Of a stretch of DNA of 34,702 nucleotides, positions 16,255 to 25,852 are shown in pieces (positions within the stretch are counted from its first letter, which is position 1; each line of letters opens with the position of its first letter). The position numbers and the translations under genes are program-made. The notes beneath the pieces were generated by a model. That model was not told the origin of the DNA. It searched no databases and worked only from the letters and a program-made list of their open reading frames with translations. The stretch spans positions 1-34,702 of the forward strand of contig DATCJY010000044.1 of NCBI GenBank assembly GCA_036562565.1, given 5' to 3'. This DNA comes from DATCJY01 sp036562565 (lineage in GTDB: Bacteria > Bacteroidota > Bacteroidia > Flavobacteriales_D > Sanyastnellaceae).

Positions 16255-19200
16255 CGAATCAACGTGATATTGCCTTGTTCCTGATATTCTTCACCCCCCA
16301 CGCAAGTAATGTTGAGATAATAGACATATACATCCGGGTCCAAAGGACGACCTCTGAAAGTGCCGTCCCATCCAATTTCCAAACTTGTTGTTTCAAAAAC
16401 TTTTTCACCCCATCGGTCATAAATAACGAAATACAACTCACTCAATTGATTGGCCCGCACATAAAACAAATCATTCTTGTTATCCGCATTCGGAGTAAAT
16501 GTATTGGGTACATACACCGTAGGTCTTCCGCACTCAAAGTCTGTTACATAAACCGTCAAGGACTTGGTGGCTACACATTCACCATCGCGTATGATAACAT
16601 TATACGTGGTTGTGGTTGTGGGTGAAGCAATCGGATTACGAATGACCGCACTATTGAGCGTAGCCCCCGGAGACCATTGATAGCTGTAGCCTTCAGGAAG
16701 GACATTCAGCTGTGATGTTTGACCATTTACGATGTAAGCAGGCTCCGCTGTTGCAACAACATCAGCTTCATTGAGCAAACTCACACTGATAAATACAGAA
16801 TCATTTGCTGTGCATCCATCAGGTGTGTGCGAAATAATGGTGAACAAAGTGGGCTCTTGCACCACCACTTCCACCTGTGAAGTTCCCTGACCGGAAGCCA
16901 CCAACTCATCCGGCAACCACTCATAAACAAAATCCGGATTAGGATCTTGGACAAACAAGTCAACCGTATCACCCACACATGCCGTAAAGTCACCCTGAAT
17001 AACCGTTTGGAAACTTACCAGATTCACAAACACTTCGTCCGTGAGTGTGCATCCGTTTTCAGAAATCTGCACGTAATAAGTAGTCGGAACCGATGGAGCA
17101 ACCACAATATCTAAATCACTCGAATGATCATTCAAAACATTGCCGAAAGAGATTTCATCGCTCCAGATGATGCTTGCTGAAGCCGGTTGGATAATGGCAG
17201 CCAACACGAGTTCCTCTTCATCACACAAGGTGGTATCACTTGGAACCTGCAGATACAACTGGGTCACTTGCACCGTTTGGTAATAAGTATCTACACATCC
17301 GCCACGATCTACACTCAACGTATAGGTTGTTGTGGTTCCTGCTTCAAATGATGGGTTGGGGATGTTCGGGTTGTTCAGGTATTGGGTAGGTGACCACACA
17401 TATTGATAATTTGGATTGCTAGAAGGCAAGCCCAGCTGAATCACATCACCACTGCATGCATGCAATTCATTGAGTGTGGCACTCACCGGCTGTTGAATCT
17501 GAATGGTTTTATATACGGTATCCACACCGTTGCATGTGTTGGAGCTCGACACTACCAAACGAATCGTATAGGTACCAACTTCATCATATTGGTGTATGGG
17601 ATTGGCCACATTGGATGTTTGCCCATCACCAAAGTTCCATTCATACGCCTCAGCATAAGAAGCTGTAGATTGAAATTGTATGGGACTATTGGCACACGCC
17701 ACCGGGATATAGTCAAAATCAGCAATCGTCAAAGGCAATTGGAAATCGAATTTAAAGACACCGTTGTTGCAATTGTTGTTGTTCTGTGCCGACCAAACGT
17801 TTGCAGGATAAGCAGGGAAATCATCAAAGCCACCACATCCTGCGCAGGCACTTTGATAAATCACCCCTTTTCTGTCGAATCTGCTTGTTCCACCATCCAC
17901 GTGCTCGCTGCTTTGATTACCTCCAAAGAAGGTTGCATACTCGAGAGCATTCATGTTCTCATCAAACACGGCCATGTAGAAATCACCTGAATTGCACGTG
18001 CCATCATAGGCTTCAGGAGTGACCGGCATAGAAGCCATGCTGCTCAGGTTCTGATTGGGATTAAGTGCATTGCCTGCCACTTGTGTGATGCCCCAACCCG
18101 AGATATAAACGCGATTGCAGTAATCCACCAAGAATGCCGATGGAGAGAGTGTTGGTTTATTCGTAGCAGGACCAAACACAGTACTCCAAATGACTTGAGA
18201 TAAATCAGTATTGAATTTCGACAGCAGATTGCCGCTTCCGGGAGTTCCATAATTGGCATTGATAATCATCTGTGAGCCGCTGGCACGCGTTTGGCCAAAC
18301 ACATAAACCATTTCGTTGCCATCTATCTCGATGAAATAAACTTGATCATACGCATCGCTTCCCCAATAGGTACATGAAGCAATCGATTGTCCATTGCTAC
18401 TGAGACGAACAATGAACCCATCGGCCGTGCCTCCACCATAAGATGGTTGCAATACATTGTTCTGTTGCAGAAAATCAGTTGATGTTGTTCCTCCACAGAT
18501 ATAAACCTCACCGTTGGAATTTTCGGCAACGGAGAATCCAGAATCATTTCCCGAACCTCCTATGTAGGAACACCAAAAGAAGCCGCTCAAATCAGGATAC
18601 AACTTCATGACAACGCCATCTTGCTGACCTGCAAGATTGCTTTGAAAAGCATTGTACACCGGGAAATCAGATGAAAGCGTTGAGGAAACGATAATGGGAT
18701 TTCCCTGCGCATCGAGCGTAATTTCTCCTCTGAACTCATCGGCATAATTATAACGCAAAGCACTTGCAAGGTTCAGACCATCATTGGCACTGCCCCCGAT
18801 ATAGGTAGATGCGATGAGTTGTGTACATGCCTGATTGAAACGGGTCACCACAATATCGGAACCGTTGACGAAATTGGCACCGGTACCGGATGAAGAGGCC
18901 CATGTTCCGCCATTGAAGCTCACATCAATTGCACCACTCGTAACAGGATAGGTATTGGAGCCGGTGGTACCATAAACAAACAGTTCGCCTTGGTCATTGA
19001 CTACGATACTGTGTGGCAAATCATCGCCATTGCCACCGAGGTAAGTTGACCAAATCAACGAAGTTCCACTGGCGTGATACTTGGTCAGTCCCATATCAAT
19101 TCCTCCCAAAGTACTGTGACCACCATTGAACGTGATTTGATAAGCCCCTGAAGTAGTAGGATAGCCTTGACCAAAAGTGGAACCACCAGCGTACAGATTG

Positions 19201-19997
19201 CCATCCAAATCATACGTTGCAGTATAACCGAAGTTGTTCGCATAGCTACCGCTATAGGTAGAAAAGACCAACTCCGGGTCAATCACCAACTCAAACCGGT
19301 GATCATATCCCTTCGGGAAAACAAAACTTAACTCATCATTGCGCAATTGGTAACGACAGTCCACCATGCGCTTTTCACCATTGATGAATTGCCACGCAAG
19401 AGGTCGTTGTTCGTACACCACTCCTACTGCAGTTACAATTTTCAAACGCCCATTCTCCAACTCCAATCTATCGGTATCCACGTATCGAAGCTTGATTTGA
19501 GCAACATCTGCATGAGGCTTCACGATGAAATCATACTTCAACACATGACCGGTAGTATAGAAATCGATATCGATTCCATGATACAAAGCCTTTCTATTTA
19601 CACGTGCATAGGCACGACAACCACCGGCCCATTGGGTTGAATCATTTCCTAAGAAATAATTGTAATATGCTTGTTGCGGTTGATCAGTCATTGCGACTGC
19701 GTTCTCATTGGCCCCGACAAATTGCACATGATAGACATGACCTTTGATTCTTACATCATCACCGTCAAAGACTTTTCCTTCATTGTGAGCCTCTATTATG
19801 GCAGATAAATCGAATAAGTGATAGGTTAACCGATCGGTTTCAAAAAACACTTTTCCACCCTGAACATCGCTTGCAAAGAGTACGTGTGAGGGCCATTGAC
19901 CTTTGTTTTCGACCAACGCAAAAGGCAAATCCTTTTGACCTAGCAAGGATTTCAGGAAAAGAAAGAAGACCAAGAGCAATAAAGCTTTTTTGTCCAT
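16251..19997 (-). CDS. Giant T9SS type B cargo protein with SBBP propeller, PKD and Ig-like repeats
   Basis: Secreted, surface-anchored protein of 1248 residues. In order it shows a signal peptide (1-21, LLLLVFFLFLKSLLGQ), a DUF7948-like domain (about 25-240, starting FALVENKGQWPSHVLF), a long SBBP-type propeller (about 245-755) with repeated WSTYLGGNGDD-like and STYIGGSANDG-like turns, a PKD domain (about 757-835, with YEWNFGDGQTSN), several Ig-like domains, and a gliding-motility-associated C-terminal domain (about 1155-1248, VPNTFTPNADNKND then YDRWGEKVFE). The last is the type B T9SS sorting signal. The reading frame is open to 20078, but the ATG at 19997 gives a proper signal peptide. 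Adhesion or gliding is possible but unproven. It overlaps its PorP/SprF partner by 4 bases. Confidence 0.93.
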   Translation of the reverse strand: MDKKALLLLVFFLFLKSLLGQKDLPFALVENKGQWPSHVLFASDVQGGKVFFETDRLTYHLFDLSAIIEAHNEGKVFDGDDVRIKGHVYHVQFVGANENAVAMTDQPQQAYYNYFLGNDSTQWAGGCRAYARVNRKALYHGIDIDFYTTGHVLKYDFIVKPHADVAQIKLRYVDTDRLELENGRLKIVTAVGVVYEQRPLAWQFINGEKRMVDCRYQLRNDELSFVFPKGYDHRFELVIDPELVFSTYSGSYANNFGYTATYDLDGNLYAGGSTFGQGYPTTSGAYQITFNGGHSTLGGIDMGLTKYHASGTSLIWSTYLGGNGDDLPHSIVVNDQGELFVYGTTGSNTYPVTSGAIDVSFNGGTWASSSGTGANFVNGSDIVVTRFNQACTQLIASTYIGGSANDGLNLASALRYNYADEFRGEITLDAQGNPIIVSSTLSSDFPVYNAFQSNLAGQQDGVVMKLYPDLSGFFWCSYIGGSGNDSGFSVAENSNGEVYICGGTTSTDFLQQNNVLQPSYGGGTADGFIVRLSSNGQSIASCTYWGSDAYDQVYFIEIDGNEMVYVFGQTRASGSQMIINANYGTPGSGNLLSKFNTDLSQVIWSTVFGPATNKPTLSPSAFLVDYCNRVYISGWGITQVAGNALNPNQNLSSMASMPVTPEAYDGTCNSGDFYMAVFDENMNALEYATFFGGNQSSEHVDGGTSRFDRKGVIYQSACAGCGGFDDFPAYPANVWSAQNNNNCNNGVFKFDFQLPLTIADFDYIPVACANSPIQFQSTASYAEAYEWNFGDGQTSNVANPIHQYDEVGTYTIRLVVSSSNTCNGVDTVYKTIQIQQPVSATLNELHACSGDVIQLGLPSSNPNYQYVWSPTQYLNNPNIPNPSFEAGTTTTYTLSVDRGGCVDTYYQTVQVTQLYLQVPSDTTLCDEEELVLAAIIQPASASIIWSDEISFGNVLNDHSSDLDIVVAPSVPTTYYVQISENGCTLTDEVFVNLVSFQTVIQGDFTACVGDTVDLFVQDPNPDFVYEWLPDELVASGQGTSQVEVVVQEPTLFTIISHTPDGCTANDSVFISVSLLNEADVVATAEPAYIVNGQTSQLNVLPEGYSYQWSPGATLNSAVIRNPIASPTTTTTYNVIIRDGECVATKSLTVYVTDFECGRPTVYVPNTFTPNADNKNDLFYVRANQLSELYFVIYDRWGEKVFETTSLEIGWDGTFRGRPLDPDVYVYYLNITCVGGEEYQEQGNITLIR

Positions 19998-20077
19998 GGG
20001 TCGAATGTAAGGATAACCACAGAAATGACCTATGGCACAGGGCAATGGTTGTCTGTTGAGGGCGTTGTAAAAATTCA

Positions 20078-20110
20078 AAAGTCCGCGAGCATTTCGGCTG
20101 CGCGGACTTT
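20078..20110 (-). terminator. Strong hairpin terminator after the metalloprotease gene
   Basis: A perfect 10-bp outer stem (AAAGTCCGCG paired with CGCGGACTTT) extends inwards by AGC/GCT past one bulged G around a six-base loop. On the minus strand it is followed by TTTTGAATTTTT. It lies 47 bases past the stop of the minus-strand metalloprotease gene (20157) and upstream of the type B cargo gene start (19997), so it should separate the two transcripts. Confidence 0.82.
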
Positions 20111-20156
20111 CTACTTGACCGATCCCTGCGGACCAGTCTCCACCCTATAGCGGTTA

Positions 20157-23100
20157 TTATCTTACAATCAGTTTCTCTTCACTATCAAAACCATTGAACT
20201 TGTATCGTATAACATACATGCCTGATGACAAGGTGTTATTGAAGTGATACTCATAAGTGGTTCCGGCAGAAGCAGAGAAACCGTTATTCATCTTTTCTAC
20301 CAATTGACCTACTGAATTGTAGATTTCAAGGTTTTCAACGATGCTACCCCCCGGTAGGTTTCCGAAATCGAAAATTATTTTTTCGCCATCACATGGATTC
20401 GGGTAGAAGTGCAGGATACCATCAATAGGCGGATATGCTTCTACATTGATAGCCAAGTTAATCTTGAAGTTACAAGATGGTCCCCAATCAGTGAACTGAC
20501 CTTGTCCCATTGCACAACGAATGCGGACGGAGTATATGTTACCCGGTATAAGCTGCATGGCTTCGTCCATTGCCAATTCGTTGGTAGAGGTGTAAGTAGT
20601 CCAGTCGTAGTTGTTACCTGTGATGTGCCATTGATAAGTTTGTGCATTGGGAACATAAATTGCTACGAGGTGTTGCCCCCAGCTGGTAATATCCATACCG
20701 CAAGACTCCGCATTCAATTGTGGTAAGATTGGCTCAGGTTCTCCTTCGATACCAATAGTACACACCTCTCCGAATGGTCCCCATGCGCCATCTACCAAAG
20801 CTTTCACGGCAACATGGTATTTCATACCCGGAGCAGCAGACGGAATTTGATCAATCTGGAACACATTTCCCAATGAGTATTCATCGCTGACAATAACATC
20901 TTGTTCTGTAGCAAAACGCCACATATACATGGATGCTCCCGCTACTGCATTGCAATAGATGAAGCCATGCAATTGCAACTCCTGGGCACCGCAGTATTCA
21001 TCCATCAATTGAGTTTGAGGAACCGGAGTTTCACATTCATACGGAATTGCAACCTGTCCCACCACAGTACAACCATTCGCATCGTAAATAGTGACCGAGT
21101 AGTTGCCTGCAGCAGCATTTTCCAGTACAACACCGCTTGCGTTATTGCTCCAAACAATCATATAATCACCTGACCCACCTTCCGCAACGGCTTCAGCAGC
21201 ACCATCATTACCTGAGCAGCTTTCACCATCGAGAACAATTACGTTCACGGTCAACATATCAGGCTGCTGTATTATGTATGAGTTTTGGTAAACACAACCC
21301 TTTGCATCCACCATCATGACACTGTATTCACCAGCAGAGAGCTCATTGATTTCAGCACTCGTAGCACCATTGCTCCAGCTGTATTGATAAGGAGCTGTAC
21401 CACCTTGTGGTGACAAAGCGATGCTACCGTTATCTGAACCGTAACAAGTAAGATGTGTAACAGCGGCTGTAGCAGAAAGTCCAGCCGGCTCAGAAATTGT
21501 CGTTTGTGCAGCACCTTGACAACCGTTGCTATCGGTTACTACCACACTGTATGTACCGGTGTCCAAACCTGTGATTTGAGCAGCGGTTGCTCCATTGCTC
21601 CATAGGTAAGTATATGAACCGCTACCACCTTGTACTTGGACGATAGCAGTTCCATCACCTGCACCGTGGCAGTTTACATCAATTGCAACGATGTCAAGAG
21701 CCAAGCCTTCCAAAGCAGTAATCGTGAATGAAGATTGAACAGAGCAGTTGGCTGCATCGGTAACAGTTACGGTATAACTTCCTGCGGTCAATCCACCTAC
21801 GGATGTACCGGTGACACCATTGCTCCAGGTCACTTGATAAGGTGCTGTACCGCCAACGGGATTCACTTGTGCTGTTCCAAAACCACCACTGCATGTGATA
21901 TTGGTTTTGGTGAGGTTGGCCTGAATAGGTTGCGGAGCAGTCAATGTATATGTATGTGTTACTGAGCAACCGCTCGCATCCGATACTGTTACACTGTAAG
22001 TGCCTGCACCGAGATTAGAGATTGAATTGCCAATAGCTCCATTGCTCCACTGATAAGTAATAGTACCGGTACCGCCAGTCACATTCACAGTGATAGAGCC
22101 ATTGCTGGTTCCGTTACATGTCGGGTGGTTGGTTTGTGCAGTCACTGACATGGCAGATGGACTCACCACTTGGAAAGTTTGAGTGGCAGTACAACCATTG
22201 GCATCCGTTACTGTAACCGTGTAAGATCCGGCACCAAGGTTGTTGACCGTGCTTCCCGTTGCACCATGGCTCCATGTGAAAGTTTTGGAACCTGTTCCAC
22301 CAGTAGCTGTTACTGTAATGCTGCCGGATTGCGAGTTGGTACAAGTCGGGTTGGTCACTGTACCTTGAACAGACAAAGCAGCTGGAGCAGTAACAGTGAA
22401 TGATTGCGTCTTCGTGCAATTGTTTGCATCCTTCACAGTGACGGTATAAGTACCCGGAGCGAGGTTGGAAATTGTGCTTCCTGTAGCACCGGTATTCCAA
22501 GTAAATGTTTTGGAACCCGTACCACCCGATGCAGTAACAGTGATGCTACCGTTATTACCACCGGCACAGCTTACGTTTGTGGTAGTTCCGTTGATGGTAA
22601 TAGCAGACGGGTTGGTCAGCGTTGTAGATGCTTGGCGGGTACAACCATTACCATTGGTAACGGTCAAAGTATAGGTACCTGCACCTACGTTGTTGAGGTT
22701 GGCCGTTGTCTGACCATTGCTCCAAGCATAAGTAAAAGGAGGTACACCGTTACCCACGTTAGAAACAACTGAACCATTTGTACCGTTATGACATGAAGGA
22801 TTTGTTCCTGTTAGAGTTAGATTAGGCAGGGCATAAACGGTAATACAGTTGTTGCACGTATAGGTATGTGAGCCGTTTGAATTACTCACGGTCAATGTCA
22901 CATTGTAGACACCCGGAGTTGAATAAGTAATATTCTGCGGGTTTTGAGCAGTGGATGAAGATGGGCTTCCTCCCGGGAAGGACCACTGATAGCTGGTAGG
23001 TTGCCCTGTACTCGTGCTCATAAAAGAAACAGATGCATTCTGACAGATGTTGTTATTCGTTACTGTCATGCTTGCAACAGGAGTTTCAGTAGAAGCTTGT

Positions 23101-24749
23101 AAGCAGAAAGGGTTGACTGAAATCTGTCCCCAGTTACCTTGTTGGTAAGCCAATGTATCACCATTGGCATTTCTCAATAAGAAGTGTCCATTGGTAAAAC
23201 CTTGACCATCGTTATGAGTGTCGTAAAAAGTGAGGGTATAACAACCCGGAGGAAGGCACACATTATGTGTATGTACTGTACCTTGAGCGTAGTCTTCATA
23301 CGGCCCACCGTTGAGCAACAAGTTGTTGTTACTATCAGTGATGCGCCAAGTAGTTTCAGAACCGAAGTAATCCAATCGCACAGACAAGGTAGCAGAACCA
23401 CCTGAAGCCACAGTAAAGCTTCCTGATACCTGATCATTGGATGTATTCTGATCGGTTTGGTTGTTTGGATTGCTTGTCCAAGCATATATAGTGTGAGTAC
23501 CTTCAGTCGGAGTAATCGTGTTCAACGTTACTGTAGTTGACGCACCTGAAGCCAAGCTACCTGTCCATGTTTGGGTTTGATTGCCAACACCATCCATGTT
23601 GTAATGAATGGTAACGCTGGTCAGAGTTGTACTACCGAAGTTGGTAAGAGTCACCTTCGGCTCAACACCTCCCGGACAGATATAACCATTAGGACTGAGA
23701 ACAGCTGTAATACCAGCATCAATATCATTCACTGCCACACACCCCAATGAAGACAAGATGGATGTACGCATCTCCTCAAGTGCTGTGCGCATACGCAGTT
23801 TCTGACCTTCGGTGAACATGTTTTGACAAACCTGTCCTGTATAGTCCATGTAGTTTTCCACTTGTTGGGTTCCGCTACACGCAGGAGTAGTACATGAACC
23901 ACTTTGAATAGTAGGAGGAGTATCACATACACGGTCACCGGCAGTGTTACAGTTTCCTTCAGGACCACAAGATGTAGTATTGTGGAAAGTGTGATACAAG
24001 TTCAGATAATGGCCCACCTCGTGCGTCAAAGTCCTGTTCATATTGGTATATGACTTGAGGTTGCCCACGGTTCCAAAAGCATTGTATAGAATAACGATAC
24101 CGTCCAAAGGAGTGTCTGCAGGGAAATAAGCATATCCTTGAACACCGCTACCGCCATCATTGTTTTCAATTTCAGACACCACCCAAATGTTCATATAGGA
24201 CGTGCGTGGCCAAGTAGAAAGCGCCTTTACAGCAGCTTCACTTGCACCATTGGTAGAACTAGCTGAACTCGCAATACCTTTTTCAGCATATTGAGGAACT
24301 ACCGTTCCATTTACACGATTGATACCGTTTGTGGGCTGACCATTGGGGTCTCTCACAGCGAGACAAAATTCAATACCGATATCTGGTCCATTGCCATAAC
24401 CATTGGTACCGGGCATTCTTCTGAAGTCCTGGTTCAAAGCAGTAATAGCCGAAAAGATTTGTTCATCGGGAATATTACTTCCTGAGCCATAAGGTTCTCC
24501 TTTATGAATCACATGCACCACTACCGGAATTGTGTAAATCTCATTCGAACGCTCCTCCACTGGCTGATTGCGTCTTGCTTCAAGCATTTGCTCGAAATGC
24601 ATAAAGCCCATGTAGAAGATAGGATCATGTGCCATCAACGAATCGTTGATTTCATCAGATGCACATGTTAGGGGAGCTTGTGCATTAGTAGTTTTCAATC
24701 CAAAAAGTGCCAGCGTTACCAGCACTCCAATCAAAATTTTGCTTCTCAT
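20157..24749 (-). CDS. Secreted M43 (pappalysin-like) metalloprotease with PKD, eight SprB repeats and T9SS type A tail
   Basis: Secreted protease of 1530 residues. A signal peptide (1-24) precedes an M43 metzincin-like domain (about 65-335), which has the zinc motif HEVGHYLNLYH (243-253, ligands His243, His247 and His253, catalytic Glu244) and Met-turn NYMDY (Met301). The usual glycine at position 250 is Asn, as in some Bacteroidota relatives. Next come a CARDB-like domain (about 340-447), a beta domain (about 452-550), a PKD domain (about 556-640), eight SprB repeats (about 643-1240), two copies of an unnamed Cys/Trp module (1249-1334 and 1347-1430) and a type A sorting tail (FYPNPCDGEKI, 1448-1458, to the end). 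The protein should be exported by T9SS and displayed on the cell. The substrate is unknown. The gene ends in a hairpin terminator. Confidence 0.93.
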   Translation of the reverse strand: MRSKILIGVLVTLALFGLKTTNAQAPLTCASDEINDSLMAHDPIFYMGFMHFEQMLEARRNQPVEERSNEIYTIPVVVHVIHKGEPYGSGSNIPDEQIFSAITALNQDFRRMPGTNGYGNGPDIGIEFCLAVRDPNGQPTNGINRVNGTVVPQYAEKGIASSASSTNGASEAAVKALSTWPRTSYMNIWVVSEIENNDGGSGVQGYAYFPADTPLDGIVILYNAFGTVGNLKSYTNMNRTLTHEVGHYLNLYHTFHNTTSCGPEGNCNTAGDRVCDTPPTIQSGSCTTPACSGTQQVENYMDYTGQVCQNMFTEGQKLRMRTALEEMRTSILSSLGCVAVNDIDAGITAVLSPNGYICPGGVEPKVTLTNFGSTTLTSVTIHYNMDGVGNQTQTWTGSLASGASTTVTLNTITPTEGTHTIYAWTSNPNNQTDQNTSNDQVSGSFTVASGGSATLSVRLDYFGSETTWRITDSNNNLLLNGGPYEDYAQGTVHTHNVCLPPGCYTLTFYDTHNDGQGFTNGHFLLRNANGDTLAYQQGNWGQISVNPFCLQASTETPVASMTVTNNNICQNASVSFMSTSTGQPTSYQWSFPGGSPSSSTAQNPQNITYSTPGVYNVTLTVSNSNGSHTYTCNNCITVYALPNLTLTGTNPSCHNGTNGSVVSNVGNGVPPFTYAWSNGQTTANLNNVGAGTYTLTVTNGNGCTRQASTTLTNPSAITINGTTTNVSCAGGNNGSITVTASGGTGSKTFTWNTGATGSTISNLAPGTYTVTVKDANNCTKTQSFTVTAPAALSVQGTVTNPTCTNSQSGSITVTATGGTGSKTFTWSHGATGSTVNNLGAGSYTVTVTDANGCTATQTFQVVSPSAMSVTAQTNHPTCNGTSNGSITVNVTGGTGTITYQWSNGAIGNSISNLGAGTYSVTVSDASGCSVTHTYTLTAPQPIQANLTKTNITCSGGFGTAQVNPVGGTAPYQVTWSNGVTGTSVGGLTAGSYTVTVTDAANCSVQSSFTITALEGLALDIVAIDVNCHGAGDGTAIVQVQGGSGSYTYLWSNGATAAQITGLDTGTYSVVVTDSNGCQGAAQTTISEPAGLSATAAVTHLTCYGSDNGSIALSPQGGTAPYQYSWSNGATSAEINELSAGEYSVMMVDAKGCVYQNSYIIQQPDMLTVNVIVLDGESCSGNDGAAEAVAEGGSGDYMIVWSNNASGVVLENAAAGNYSVTIYDANGCTVVGQVAIPYECETPVPQTQLMDEYCGAQELQLHGFIYCNAVAGASMYMWRFATEQDVIVSDEYSLGNVFQIDQIPSAAPGMKYHVAVKALVDGAWGPFGEVCTIGIEGEPEPILPQLNAESCGMDITSWGQHLVAIYVPNAQTYQWHITGNNYDWTTYTSTNELAMDEAMQLIPGNIYSVRIRCAMGQGQFTDWGPSCNFKINLAINVEAYPPIDGILHFYPNPCDGEKIIFDFGNLPGGSIVENLEIYNSVGQLVEKMNNGFSASAGTTYEYHFNNTLSSGMYVIRYKFNGFDSEEKLIVR
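21030..22823 (-). repeat. Eight tandem SprB-type repeats inside the metalloprotease gene
   Basis: Eight degenerate units of about 73-75 codons (220-225 bases) follow each other. Each has a Cys near the start (NPSC, NVSC, NPTC, HPTC, NITC, DVNC, HLTC, GESC), a GGTG.-YxWSNG core, an L.AGTYTVTVTDANGC strand and a TAPxx linker. In the DNA, GCTCCATTGCTCCA-like blocks (plus-strand reading) recur at repeat spacing. The first four are more alike, while the last is the most diverged. They probably form a stalk or an adhesive region. Confidence 0.9.
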
Positions 24750-24933
24750 TTTTATTTTCCCTGTTAGGTGTGGACGGTCAAGTTATACTCCCATAGAAGG
24801 CGCCTGGTTTCATAAATTTCATCTTTTCGACCGGGTTTTTCTTTTGGTCGACCATTGCCCAAAATGACCTCTTCAATGAAATCGATATTTTTACAAGATT
24901 TCTTAAATCCCTAATTCTCACATCAAAACGAAC

Positions 24934-25755
24934 ATGAAAACCTGCATCTCCTTCATTCTCATTTTGGCAAGCTTGCTATCAGGAAGTAACATCTTCGCAC
25001 AGGAGCCTGCCACTTCCGCCTGTATCGGACAAGCGTACACTATTGAATCCACAGTACTTCAGGAAAAGCGCACCATCAATATCTACCTTCCATCGCACTT
25101 TGATCCGGGTCAACCCGGTGATGTATTCTACTTACTCGATGGCGCATTGGAGGAGGACTTCGTACACATTGCAGGATTGTTTTCGTTTTATGATATGATG
25201 TACGTAATGCCCAACTATATCGTAGTAGGAATTGCCAATACTGACCGCAGAAGGGATTTTACCTATCCAACTACAATTGCCAAAGACAAAGAGCAATTTC
25301 CGACCACAGGTGGTTCAGCAACATTTATTCGCTTTTTGCAAGATGAATTAAAGCCTTGGGTTGAAAAGCAATTCAAGACCACCTCCAATGCCTACCTGAT
25401 TGGACAATCGCTTGGAGGTCTTGTGGCCAGTGAAATTCTCATTCATCATCCTCACCTTTTCACGCATTATTTTATAGTTTCTCCAAGCTTGTGGTGGGAC
25501 AATGAATCACTGCTCCAACAACTACATACATCCGATGATTATCACAACTACAAGCAAGTCTATATAGCGGTTGGCGAGTTCGAAGAAAAACGCATGAGAA
25601 AGGATGCGAAGTCTTTGTATCGCTTACTGAAGAAGCTCCGGAACGATAAGAAAACATTGAAATTTCAGACCATTCCGGATGAAGACCATGCAACGGTATT
25701 GCACCACGCCATTGCGGAAGGCTTGCGCCTGACCTTTCCTCCGAGATACAAATGA
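24934..25755 (+). CDS. Exported alpha/beta hydrolase, putative esterase family (esterase D/Fes-like)
   Basis: Serine hydrolase of 273 residues of the putative esterase family (PF00756-like), which includes siderophore and carbohydrate esterases. A signal peptide (1-22, ending IFAQ) sends it to the periplasm or beyond. The nucleophile elbow is GQSLGG (157-162, Ser159), the region VFYLLDGA (64-71) is the typical oxyanion-side strand, and the expected histidine lies in IPDEDHATV (His252). The acid residue is probably near VAVGEFEE-like IAVGEFEEK (211-219). The gene begins 184 bases from the divergent metalloprotease and ends 97 bases before dapF. The natural substrate cannot be told from sequence; no siderophore genes are nearby. 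Confidence 0.88.
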   Translation: MKTCISFILILASLLSGSNIFAQEPATSACIGQAYTIESTVLQEKRTINIYLPSHFDPGQPGDVFYLLDGALEEDFVHIAGLFSFYDMMYVMPNYIVVGIANTDRRRDFTYPTTIAKDKEQFPTTGGSATFIRFLQDELKPWVEKQFKTTSNAYLIGQSLGGLVASEILIHHPHLFTHYFIVSPSLWWDNESLLQQLHTSDDYHNYKQVYIAVGEFEEKRMRKDAKSLYRLLKKLRNDKKTLKFQTIPDEDHATVLHHAIAEGLRLTFPPRYK

Positions 25756-25852
25756 TGCGCGATGAACCGGTTCCATGGCAAGCTTTAAAAACTATAGTTT
25801 CCACCCTTAGGAACTCGTGCGGCACGCACTAAATTCGCGCAAGCAATTAAAA

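Noticed and set aside
17403..17990. Plus-strand open frame of 195 codons inside the type B cargo gene
   Set aside because: Antisense to a clear multi-domain protein; no signal, domain or leader of its own.
21030..22823. Possible CRISPR or DNA-level tandem array
   Set aside because: The periodicity of about 220 bases is explained by diverged coding SprB repeats kept in frame; there are no short identical repeats with unique spacers.
24827..24851. Inverted repeat TCGACC/GGTCGA between the metalloprotease and esterase genes
   Set aside because: Six-base arms with a 13-base spacer, common by chance; no regulator nearby.
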